Origin: a bacterium
GTDB lineage: Bacteria > Myxococcota_A > Bradymonadia > UBA7976 > UBA1532
DNA: 6,759 bases
Assembly (NCBI GenBank): GCA_030424955.1
Contig: JAUHVS010000319.1
Coordinates: forward strand, 1-6,759
Reading direction: 5' to 3'
Part shown: positions 1 to 6,759 of the stretch, piece after piece
How positions within the stretch are numbered: the first letter of the stretch is position 1
Layout: the number at the start of each line of letters is the position of its first letter
Program-made: the position numbers and the translations under genes
Notes under the pieces: generated by a model
Databases searched by the model: none
What the model saw: the letters and a program-made list of their open reading frames with translations, nothing else
Told to the model about the DNA's origin: nothing

Positions 1-378
1 CGCGACCTTGTGCTCGCTGAGGCGCAGCTTGCTGAGCACGTCCGGGGTCTCCCCCGTGTCGACGGCCTCGTTCAGGTTCTCGAGGGGGGCGCCGAGGTGG
101 TTGTCCCCGTCGCCCCGCTCATACGTGACCAGCCCCTTGAGCTCGTTGGCTTGTCGCTGTCGCTGCCCCGCGATGGTGCGGAAGGTGGCGGCCAGCGTCA
201 GGTCGTCCATCTCGCCCGCGAGCGCCTTCAGCACGTCGCGGCTCGCCAGGTTCACCTCGATGACGTCTTGCAGCGTCTTGATGAGGCTCGCCTCCTCATC
301 ATGGGTGAGGCCGGCGCCGGGCTCCGGGTGATCGGCGTTGGGAGAGGACTCGATATGGGACTGGTGCTCAGTGTGCAA
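1..378 (-). CDS. PA2169/DUF2383-like four-helix-bundle protein, C-terminus cut by window edge
   Basis: The first 126 codons are present and the frame runs open through base 1. I take the start as TTG at 378-376, because a GGAG lies at 388-385 with a 6-nt spacer and the frame has no ATG or GTG between the upstream stop (near 463) and the conserved region. Residues 1-26 are a polar His/Glu/Ser-rich tail. From about residue 27 the sequence is helical: an amphipathic helix around LIKTLQDVIEVNLASRDVLK (32-51), a second ending in RTIAGQRQRQANELKGLV (67-84), then a loop, a third helix (98-107) and a fourth beginning at 113 with an SEHKVA motif. This order, with the Leu-x-x-Val-Ile-Glu opening and the xEhxhxxxL second helix, matches the DUF2383 ferritin-like bundle family, whose function is unknown and which is usually about 150 aa. 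The gene is less GC-extreme than its neighbours and is separated from them by an AT-richer gap with its own possible promoter, so it is probably an independent unit. The family assignment rests on pattern only. Confidence 0.68.
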   Translation of the reverse strand, partial: MHTEHQSHIESSPNADHPEPGAGLTHDEEASLIKTLQDVIEVNLASRDVLKALAGEMDDLTLAATFRTIAGQRQRQANELKGLVTYERGDGDNHLGAPLENLNEAVDTGETPDVLSKLRLSEHKVA

Positions 379-434
379 CAGGCACTCCAATTCTGTGACA
401 GTACACGCGACCGTCCTGCGCGATCGCTGAGCGC

Positions 435-463
435 TGTATACACTTTTCGCACTAATATTTCAT
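435..463 (-). promoter_or_regulatory. possible sigma-70-type promoter for the DUF2383-like gene
   Basis: Read on the minus strand, ATGAAA (463-458) and TATACA (440-435) are separated by 17 bp, each matching four of six consensus positions. They lie in the only clearly AT-rich stretch of the left half. Transcription would start near 428, giving a leader of about 50 nt before the TTG at 378. The match is weak and rests on position and base composition. Confidence 0.3.
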
Positions 464-470
464 GCACTAA
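449..470. repeat. short direct repeat, possible operator, before the DUF2383-like gene
   Basis: On the minus strand TTAGTGC occurs twice, at 470-464 and 455-449, with start points 15 bp apart and both copies followed by an A-rich run. The first copy overlaps the stop codon of the aminotransferase gene, and the pair spans the -35 side of the possible promoter. Tandem half-sites at this kind of spacing can be bound by a regulator, but two 7-mers may also be chance. Confidence 0.3.
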
Positions 471-1648
471 GTAATTGAGAGCCCCGCGGCGACCCGGGGC
501 AGGGTCTCGATCACGTGGGCCTGCTCGGCCTCGGTGAGGGTGGGGAACAGGGGCAGCGCGAGGGACAGCCCCTCGGCCGCGCGGGCCCCGGGGTAGTCGA
601 GGGGATCGACGCCCAGGCGCTCGCGGTACAGGGCCAGGCCGCTCACGGCGTGGGTGCCGGGGCGGGTCGAGACCCCGGCGGCCTCGAGGGCGATCATCAG
701 CCGGTCGCGCCAGGCGATGAGGGTGTCAAGATCGTGGCCCTCGAAGGCCTCGGGGCGCACCCGCACCACGTACGACTGCCAGCCGTGGCCCATGCCCGCC
801 GGCGCCGTGGGCGTGGCCAGCCAGGGCACGTGGGCCAGGGCGTCGGTGTAGGCCTGGGCCTTCTCGGTGCGCAGCGTGCGGATCCGCGCCGCCTTGCGCA
901 TCTGGGCGACGCCCAGGGCGCCCTGCAGATCCGTCAGCCGGTAGTTGAAGCCCAGGTCGGCGTACTCGACGCGCAGGAAGTCGGGGGTGGGCCGGGTGGC
1001 CGGCACGGTGGGCCCCCGGGCGCCGTGGGCGCGCAGGGTGCGCAGCCGGGTCGCGAGGGCCTCGTCCTCGCAGACGATCATGCCCCCCTCGCCCGTGGTG
1101 ACCGCCTTGCGCGGGTGGAAGCTGAACACGCCGCAGTCGCCGAAGGTGCCGACGTGCTGGCCGCCGAGGCTCGCCCCCAGGCCGCAGGCGGCGTCCTCCA
1201 CCACCCACAGGCCGTGGGCGCGGGCCCAGTCGAGCAGGGGCGCCATGTCGACGGGCAGGCCGAACAGGTGCACCGGGATCACCGCCTTGGTGCGGGCCGT
1301 CCGGCGGCGCTCGAGCTCGTCGAGGCGCACGTTGAAGCTGTGGGGGTCGACGTCGCAGAGCACCGGCGTGGCGCCCTGGAACAGCGCGGCGTTGGCCGTG
1401 GACACCCAGGTGAAGGCGGGCACCAGCACCTCATCGCCCGGCCCGATGTCCCGGGCGGCGAGGGCCAGGTGCAGGCCGGTGGTGGCGCTGGTGCAGGCGA
1501 CCGCGTGGGCGGCCCCGGTGAACTCGGCCATGGCCCGCTCGAACTCGGCCACGAAGGGGCCCTGGGCGACCCACCCGGTCTCGAGGGGCTGGCGGAGCAG
1601 GGCGAGGTCGTCGTCGTCGAACCAGGGGCGCGTGATGGGGACGTACAT
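467..1648 (-). CDS. DegT/DnrJ/EryC1/StrS family PLP-dependent aminotransferase
   Basis: This 393-aa protein has the usual length and full motif set of fold-type I aminotransferases, which transfer an amino group (commonly from glutamate) to keto-sugars, usually nucleotide-linked. Visible are the TGWVAQG opening (24-30), SATTGLHLAL for cofactor phosphate binding (54-63), DEVLVPAFTW (72-81), PVHLFG (125-130), VVEDAACGLGA (149-159) with Asp152 expected to contact the pyridine nitrogen, and FSFHPRKAVTTGEGG (175-189) with Lys181 as the Schiff-base lysine. GFNYRLTDLQGALG (233-246) forms part of the dimer active site. No catalytic residue is missing, and no signal peptide is present, so it is cytoplasmic. 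Its ATG shares one base with the TGA of the lipoprotein gene upstream (TGATG), and a weak AAGGA lies 10 nt before it at 1663-1659, so translational coupling is likely. The gene ends in TAG at 469-467. The family is known from amino-sugar and antibiotic-sugar pathways, but no other such gene is in view, so the substrate cannot be named. Confidence 0.93.
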   Translation of the reverse strand: MYVPITRPWFDDDDLALLRQPLETGWVAQGPFVAEFERAMAEFTGAAHAVACTSATTGLHLALAARDIGPGDEVLVPAFTWVSTANAALFQGATPVLCDVDPHSFNVRLDELERRRTARTKAVIPVHLFGLPVDMAPLLDWARAHGLWVVEDAACGLGASLGGQHVGTFGDCGVFSFHPRKAVTTGEGGMIVCEDEALATRLRTLRAHGARGPTVPATRPTPDFLRVEYADLGFNYRLTDLQGALGVAQMRKAARIRTLRTEKAQAYTDALAHVPWLATPTAPAGMGHGWQSYVVRVRPEAFEGHDLDTLIAWRDRLMIALEAAGVSTRPGTHAVSGLALYRERLGVDPLDYPGARAAEGLSLALPLFPTLTEAEQAHVIETLPRVAAGLSIT

Positions 1649-2583
1649 CAGGGGGTGGTCCTTGGCGGGGCGGCCGCCACGTCGCTGGGGCTCGCCGTCA
1701 CCTGCACCCGCAGGGTGTGCAGCTCGGGCAGGTCCTGCACGGTGACCCGGCGGGCGCCGGGGAACACCAGCAGATCGCCGGTGGCGGTGGGCGCGCCGCG
1801 GCCCATCGCCAGCGCCGCCCGCAGGGCCTCGCGGTGGACGGGCCGCCGCTCGTAGTCGAGATCGAGGGTGAAGGCCGCCACGCGGCCGTCCACCAGCCGG
1901 GGCCGCACCCGAAGCGGGGCGGCGGCGTGCTCGGTGGGGGGCAGGCTGAGCCAGGGGCCGCCGGGGGCGTCGGGCTGCCAGGCGTCGCCGAAGGCCGCCG
2001 CGATGGAGGCGCTGTCGGCGCCCAGCAGGCTGAGCTGGCGCTCAAAGCCGAACCGCCCCTTGATCCGGGCGAGCTGCTCGGTGGCGGGGGCGTAGCGATC
2101 GAGCACCAGCAGGCGCCGGCTGCCGAAGGGCGCGGTCAGGGTGGCCCGCAGGCCATCCTCGGGGGCCAGCCAGGTGTCCATGAGGCGGCCCAGGGGGTCT
2201 TGCGCGGCCACCGCCGGGCCCCAGGCCGCGGCCAGGGTGGCGCGGGCGCCCGCGGGCAGCTCCACGCTCAGGCGGGCCACCCGGTCGCGGATCGGGTCGA
2301 GGTCGACGGCGAACCACAGGGCCGGCCAGGCGGGATCCACCAGCCGGGTGTCGCGGGCCAGGGCGGGCACCCGCGCCAGGGCCTCGGCCCGGGGCATGTC
2401 GGGGCGCACGCCGCCAAAGGGGGCCGGCACCGTGGGGGCGCCGGCGGGGAACAGCGCCTTGAGCGCCTCGGGGGTCGGTGGGGGCGGCGCGGGGGCGCGG
2501 GCCGCGGGGCCCTCAGCCGGCGCGCTGGACCGAGAGCAGCCCACCAGGGCGACCGCGCACGCGGCCGCGACGAACCATCGCAT
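1648..2583 (-). CDS. lipoprotein of unknown function with an apparent internal repeat
   Basis: I chose ATG at 2583, 311 aa. A GGAG lies 5 nt upstream (2592-2589), and the product then begins with an n-region Arg, a hydrophobic stretch and the lipobox LVGC, predicting acylation of Cys16. A longer frame reaches upstream to 2667 but would bury the signal peptide behind 28 Pro-rich residues and overlap the preceding gene. Ser at +2 favours the outer membrane by the Lol rule of enterobacteria, which may not hold here. Residues 17-37 are an Ala/Pro linker. The remainder looks like two related alpha/beta units. One has DRVARLSVEL (100-109) followed by an Ala/Leu-rich helix and a WLAPEDGLRATL strand pair (138-149). 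The other has DGRVAAFTLDL (232-242), a similar helix (251-260) and DLLVFPGARRVTVQDL (270-285). I do not recognise a named family. The opening FGGVRPDMPRAEALARV (56-72) recalls small outer-membrane SmpA/BamE-like folds, but that is only a resemblance. It overlaps the aminotransferase start and probably shares its mRNA. Confidence 0.85.
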   Translation of the reverse strand: MRWFVAAACAVALVGCSRSSAPAEGPAARAPAPPPPTPEALKALFPAGAPTVPAPFGGVRPDMPRAEALARVPALARDTRLVDPAWPALWFAVDLDPIRDRVARLSVELPAGARATLAAAWGPAVAAQDPLGRLMDTWLAPEDGLRATLTAPFGSRRLLVLDRYAPATEQLARIKGRFGFERQLSLLGADSASIAAAFGDAWQPDAPGGPWLSLPPTEHAAAPLRVRPRLVDGRVAAFTLDLDYERRPVHREALRAALAMGRGAPTATGDLLVFPGARRVTVQDLPELHTLRVQVTASPSDVAAAPPRTTP

Positions 2584-2599
2584 GCAGACTCCAGGCTGA

Positions 2600-2614
2600 G
2601 GCGCCCACGGCGCC
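2600..2614. repeat. GC-rich hairpin in the gap before the lipoprotein gene
   Basis: GGCGCC at 2600-2605 and again at 2609-2614 can pair as a 6-bp stem with a 3-nt loop. The octamer GGCTGAGG flanks it as a direct repeat at 2594-2601 and 2617-2624. The element ends 8 bp from the GGAG of the lipoprotein gene. There is no following T-run on either strand, so it is not a standard terminator. It could slow translation or processing of the mRNA, but in DNA this GC-rich short palindromes are expected by chance. Confidence 0.3.
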
Positions 2615-2657
2615 GGGGCTGAGGCAGGGCGGGGCCCCGAGGGCCGGTGGGGCGCGC

Positions 2658-4958
2658 TCAAGGGCACCCCGGCAGGGCCTGGATCCAGGCCTCGAGCAGC
2701 AGCACGCCCTCCAGGTCGAAGATGTGGCTGCCGAGGGGGGGCATCTGGCCCTCGCCGCGGCGGCTGGTGCGCTGCAGGATCAGGCTGCGGCCCGGATCCC
2801 CCGGGGCCAGCAGGCGGGCGCCGGGCACGCCCAGGTCGCCCTGGCTCGGCTCGGCGTCGCAGACGCCCATCTCGCCCAGCGGCGTGATGGCGCGCAGGTC
2901 GAGGTTGGCGTTCGCGGCGCCGCCCGGCAGGTGGCAGCTCGCGCAGTTGGTGTCGAGGTAGGCGCGGGCCCGGGCGTCGAGATCGGCGTCGGGATCAAAC
3001 GGATCGACGAAGGCCGGCAGCTCGGCCGGCGCCGCGGGCAGGTTGAGGTAGCCGGCCTCGGCCAGGGCGGCGAGCTGGTTGGCGCGTCGGCCGCCCGGGT
3101 AGGTCCACTCGAAGTTGAGCTGCCGGGCGGTGGTGCCCAGGGCGTGGCGGGCCTCGGGGGTGTGGCAGGCGGCGCACTGGGTGCGCGACGGGTAGTCCCA
3201 GGTCTGCATGATCTGGGGCCCCTGGATCGGGTGGCTCTCGGCGCCCGTGAGCAGGTCGGCGTCGGTGCCGTCCGCGTTCCAGCGGTAGCTGTAGCCGATC
3301 CAGCCCACGCTGCTCTTGTGCAGCATGCGGGTCTCGAAGCGCAGCTCGCTGCCGTCGGGCTGCGGCATGTCGAAGTTCTTGATGAGCACGGTGCCCACCG
3401 GGAAGTCGAAGCTGTCGCTGTCGCGCCAGCCCATCTGCGTGCCGGCGGGCAGGGCGATGTAGCGGGGCTTGCGGGCGTGGTCGCTCCAGAAGGGCGCGCG
3501 GGGGGCGTAGGGCACCACGCCGGGGGCGAGGGTGTCGGTGGCGGTGTCGGCGAAGCAGCCGGTCTCGCTCAGCCGGACGGGCACCGGGGTCACCGGCGCC
3601 GCGTCGGCCTGGCGCTGCACGGTGTAGAGCCCGCCGCCGTTGAAGGCGACGATGAACAGCTCACCGGCGGGATCGACCCCGAAGGCGGTCAGCCGCAGGT
3701 TGGCGTCGGCGAGCACGGTGACCTCGGGGGCCTCGCCCGTGCGGCGGCGCAGGGCCCAGATGCGGCCCGACTGGTAGTCGCCGAAGACGTAGGCCCCCCA
3801 CAGCTCGGGGAAGCGCGCGCCGCGGTAGACCACGCCGCCGGTGATGGACTCGCCCTGGTCGTGGCCGTAGGTGAACACGGGCGGCAGGAACTGGCTGGGG
3901 TCGCAGCCCGGCTCGAAGCAGCGGTCGCCCTCCACCGGGCGCCAGCCGAAGTTGCCGCCGCGCACCAGCACGTTGACCTCTTCGACCTCGTCCTGGCCCA
4001 CGTCGGCGCCCCACAGCTCGCCCGAGCCCGGGTCGAAGCTCATCCGCCAGGTGTTGCGCACGCCCCAGGCCCACACCTCGGGCCGGCCCACCACGGGGCC
4101 GCCCTGGCAGCGCCCGGCGGCGAAGGGGTTGTCGGCGGGGATGTTGTAGGGCGTGCCGCACACCGGATCGGGGCGGTCGATGTCGAGGCGCAGGATGCTG
4201 CCCAGCACGGTGTCGGGCCGCTGGCCGTGGTTCTGGGGATCGCCCCCCGCGCCGCCGTCGCCCAGGCTCACGTACAGGTAGCCGTCGGGGCCGAAGTGCA
4301 GATCGCCGCCGTTGTGGTTGCTGTAGGGCTGGGGCACCTCGAGCAGGATCCGCTCGGTGGTGGGATCGGCGCGGCGGCCGTCGATGGCCGTGAACTCGCT
4401 CAGCACCGACCGCCGCGGGGCGGTGGCCGAGTAGTAGACGTACAGCTTGCGGTTGGTGGCGAAGCGCGGGTGGAAGGCCAGGCCCAGCAGCCCCTCCTCG
4501 TTGCCCAGCCGGCTCACCGTGAGGTCCAGGAAGGCGGTGGGCGCGGTGGCGTCGAAGACCTTCACGCGGCCGGCCTGCTCCACCACGTAGCGCAGGGTGG
4601 GCTCGCCGGGGGCGGACCCGAACCACAGGGGGCGCTCGAAGCTGAGATCCGGGAACGCCGGCACCACGGCCATGCTGCCCGGCCGCGGCGGATCGGGCAG
4701 GGCGCAGGTGGTGTTGTCGATCCGCGGCGACAGCGGGCCGGGGCCGGCGTCGCCCACGGTGGCGTCCCAGGGCGTGCCGATGTCGGGGACGGCCGCGTCG
4801 GTGGGCCGCGGGGCGCCGCCGGTGTCGCGGGCCGGGGGGTCGACGGCGGGGGGCACCTCGCCGGCGCAGCCCACCGCCCACAGCGCCACCGCCGCCAGCA
4901 GGGCCACGGGCGGGGCGGTCAGCGGCCGGCGGGCGGGGACAGGCGAGGGGCGCAGCAA
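2658..4958 (-). CDS. lipoprotein: PQQ sugar dehydrogenase-like propeller fused to a dihaem cytochrome c module
   Basis: The start is TTG at 4958-4956, supported by a GGAGG at 4970-4966 seven nt upstream; the product is 766 aa. The signal peptide ends in lipobox AVGC, with Cys31 acylated. Residues 32-80 are a Pro/Ala/Asp linker. Residues about 95-450 match the glucose/sorbosone dehydrogenase six-bladed propeller: GNEEGLLGLAFHPRF (152-166), YSNHNGGDLHFGPDGYLYV (212-230), GVRNTWRMSFDP (299-310) and ESITGGVVYRG (370-380). His215 aligns with the catalytic base (His144) of soluble PQQ glucose dehydrogenase, and Arg301 with its PQQ-binding Arg228. Residues about 465-766 resemble the HNE_0200/SO2930-type dihaem family: FWSDHARKPRY (490-500), CAACH (595-599), CASCH (672-676) and QMPP (738-741), where Met739 may be an axial ligand. 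The expected role is extracytoplasmic oxidation of a sugar or related substrate, with electrons passed through the two haems to the respiratory chain. Extra cysteines (267/284, 347/352) could form disulfides. The substrate is unknown, and PQQ supply must come from elsewhere. Confidence 0.92.
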   Translation of the reverse strand: MLRPSPVPARRPLTAPPVALLAAVALWAVGCAGEVPPAVDPPARDTGGAPRPTDAAVPDIGTPWDATVGDAGPGPLSPRIDNTTCALPDPPRPGSMAVVPAFPDLSFERPLWFGSAPGEPTLRYVVEQAGRVKVFDATAPTAFLDLTVSRLGNEEGLLGLAFHPRFATNRKLYVYYSATAPRRSVLSEFTAIDGRRADPTTERILLEVPQPYSNHNGGDLHFGPDGYLYVSLGDGGAGGDPQNHGQRPDTVLGSILRLDIDRPDPVCGTPYNIPADNPFAAGRCQGGPVVGRPEVWAWGVRNTWRMSFDPGSGELWGADVGQDEVEEVNVLVRGGNFGWRPVEGDRCFEPGCDPSQFLPPVFTYGHDQGESITGGVVYRGARFPELWGAYVFGDYQSGRIWALRRRTGEAPEVTVLADANLRLTAFGVDPAGELFIVAFNGGGLYTVQRQADAAPVTPVPVRLSETGCFADTATDTLAPGVVPYAPRAPFWSDHARKPRYIALPAGTQMGWRDSDSFDFPVGTVLIKNFDMPQPDGSELRFETRMLHKSSVGWIGYSYRWNADGTDADLLTGAESHPIQGPQIMQTWDYPSRTQCAACHTPEARHALGTTARQLNFEWTYPGGRRANQLAALAEAGYLNLPAAPAELPAFVDPFDPDADLDARARAYLDTNCASCHLPGGAANANLDLRAITPLGEMGVCDAEPSQGDLGVPGARLLAPGDPGRSLILQRTSRRGEGQMPPLGSHIFDLEGVLLLEAWIQALPGCP

Positions 4959-5030
4959 CGGACGACCTCCGGGGCGGGCGTGGGATGGGCTGTGGGGAGG
5001 ATACCGGCGCAGGGCCGAAGGTGGCAGGGG

Positions 5031-6560
<1,530 letters not shown>

Positions 6561-6715
6561 GGGCGGCGTCTCCACGGGGGGCCAAGGGGGCGTTCGGGGG
6601 GCAGCGTGGGGCGGATCCGCGGACCCAGGACGCCCCCCCGCCTCACCATAGCGGGCCCGCAGGCGCTGCGAAATCAGCGCGCGCCTTCCGTGGATCAATT
6701 CATGGTCATTTGGGC

Positions 6716-6745
6716 TTGACGCGGCAATGGCATCGGCGCTTTGAT
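6716..6745 (+). promoter_or_regulatory. possible rightward promoter for a gene beyond the right edge
   Basis: TTGACG (6716-6721, five of six consensus matches) is followed after 18 bp by TTTGAT (6740-6745, four of six). It would fire away from the DUF362-family gene, implying a divergent gene outside the window. The 9-bp inverted repeat covers its -10 element, as an operator might. Nothing downstream is visible to confirm it. Confidence 0.25.
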
Positions 6746-6758
6746 ACACAAGCGCCGA
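6733..6758. repeat. perfect 9-bp inverted repeat with 8-bp spacer, possible operator
   Basis: TCGGCGCTT (6733-6741) and AAGCGCCGA (6750-6758) are exact reverse complements around the spacer TGATACAC. The arm centres are 17 bp apart, between one and two helical turns, which fits a dimeric repressor site. No T-run follows on the minus strand, arguing against a leftward terminator. On the plus strand the window ends one base after the repeat, so a rightward terminator cannot be excluded. Confidence 0.5.
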
Positions 6759-6759
6759 G

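Larger units (their letters stand above)
6561..6759. other. upstream non-coding region of the DUF362-family gene
   Basis: No supported gene lies in this stretch, and the base composition falls noticeably from about 6670 rightwards. Besides the edge inverted repeat it contains a smaller hairpin (GCGCTG at 6663-6668 pairing with CAGCGC at 6675-6680, 6-nt loop) and a 10-bp palindrome GCGGATCCGC at 6611-6620. I find no convincing leftward -35/-10 pair for the DUF362-family gene, although this is where its promoter should be. Confidence 0.55.

Noticed and set aside
252..467. A 71-codon minus-strand frame starting with ATG just after the aminotransferase gene
   Set aside because: It is out of phase with the DUF2383-like frame, which has a ribosome site, family-like helices and runs open off the edge. 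The ATG at 467 has no ribosome site of its own.
481..500. Stem GCCCCG/CGGGGC with an 8-nt loop at the end of the aminotransferase gene, considered as a terminator
   Set aside because: It lies inside the last codons, and on the minus strand it is followed by TCTCAATTACTTAG, not a T-run. Such GC stems are common in this composition.
515..1855. A plus-strand open frame of 446 codons opposite the aminotransferase gene
   Set aside because: It has the same low-information Gly/Ala/His-rich translation, while the opposite strand encodes every DegT-family motif in order.
2584..2667. A 28-residue N-terminal extension of the repeat lipoprotein
   Set aside because: It would overlap the dehydrogenase gene and place the signal peptide internally; ATG 2583 has a GGAG at 5 nt and an immediate lipobox signal.
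6561..6749. A 63-residue N-terminal extension of the DUF362-family protein from an upstream GTG
   Set aside because: The extension is low-complexity, crosses the inverted repeat, and the ATG at 6560 has its own GGAG and meets the conserved domain directly.

Overview
The window is very GC-rich (by eye close to three quarters G+C in the genes) and all five genes I can support lie on the minus strand, so transcription runs from the right edge to the left. Two exported lipoproteins with clear lipoboxes, a long Asp/Ala/Pro/Gly-rich linker behind one of them, a multi-domain c-type haem protein, GGAG-type ribosome binding sites and two TTG starts suggest a Gram-negative bacterium. The linker style and composition resemble Myxococcota (a deltaproteobacterial-type lineage). 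That placement is inference; no rRNA or other marker gene is present.

Layout from right to left, which is the direction of transcription. (1) 6561-6759 is non-coding and less GC-rich. It carries a perfect 9-bp inverted repeat at the window edge, lying over the -10 element of a possible rightward promoter. (2) 5031-6560 is a DUF362-family protein of 509 aa with a cysteine-bearing C-terminal region. (3) 2658-4958 is a 766-aa lipoprotein. It joins a PQQ-dependent sugar (glucose/sorbosone) dehydrogenase-like beta-propeller to a C-terminal dihaem cytochrome c module with two CxxCH sites. (4) 1648-2583 is a lipoprotein of unknown function with an apparent internal duplication. (5) 467-1648 is a DegT/DnrJ/EryC1/StrS-type PLP aminotransferase whose ATG overlaps the stop of the preceding lipoprotein gene by one base. 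(6) After an AT-richer gap of 88 bp comes a separate gene, 1-378, cut by the left edge. It encodes a PA2169/DUF2383-like four-helix-bundle protein that appears to start with TTG.

Genes 2 to 5 are co-directional with gaps of 72 bp, 74 bp and -1 bp, so they may be one operon. The best-understood member is the dehydrogenase-cytochrome fusion. It should oxidise a sugar or other polyol-like substrate outside the cytoplasm with PQQ and pass electrons to its own haems. The DUF362 protein and the aminotransferase look cytoplasmic. I cannot tie the four into one known pathway: no PQQ biosynthesis genes, glycosyltransferases or sugar-nucleotide enzymes are visible. I see no tRNA, rRNA, CRISPR array, insertion sequence or convincing intrinsic terminator. 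The very long open frames on the plus strand are antisense shadows caused by composition.
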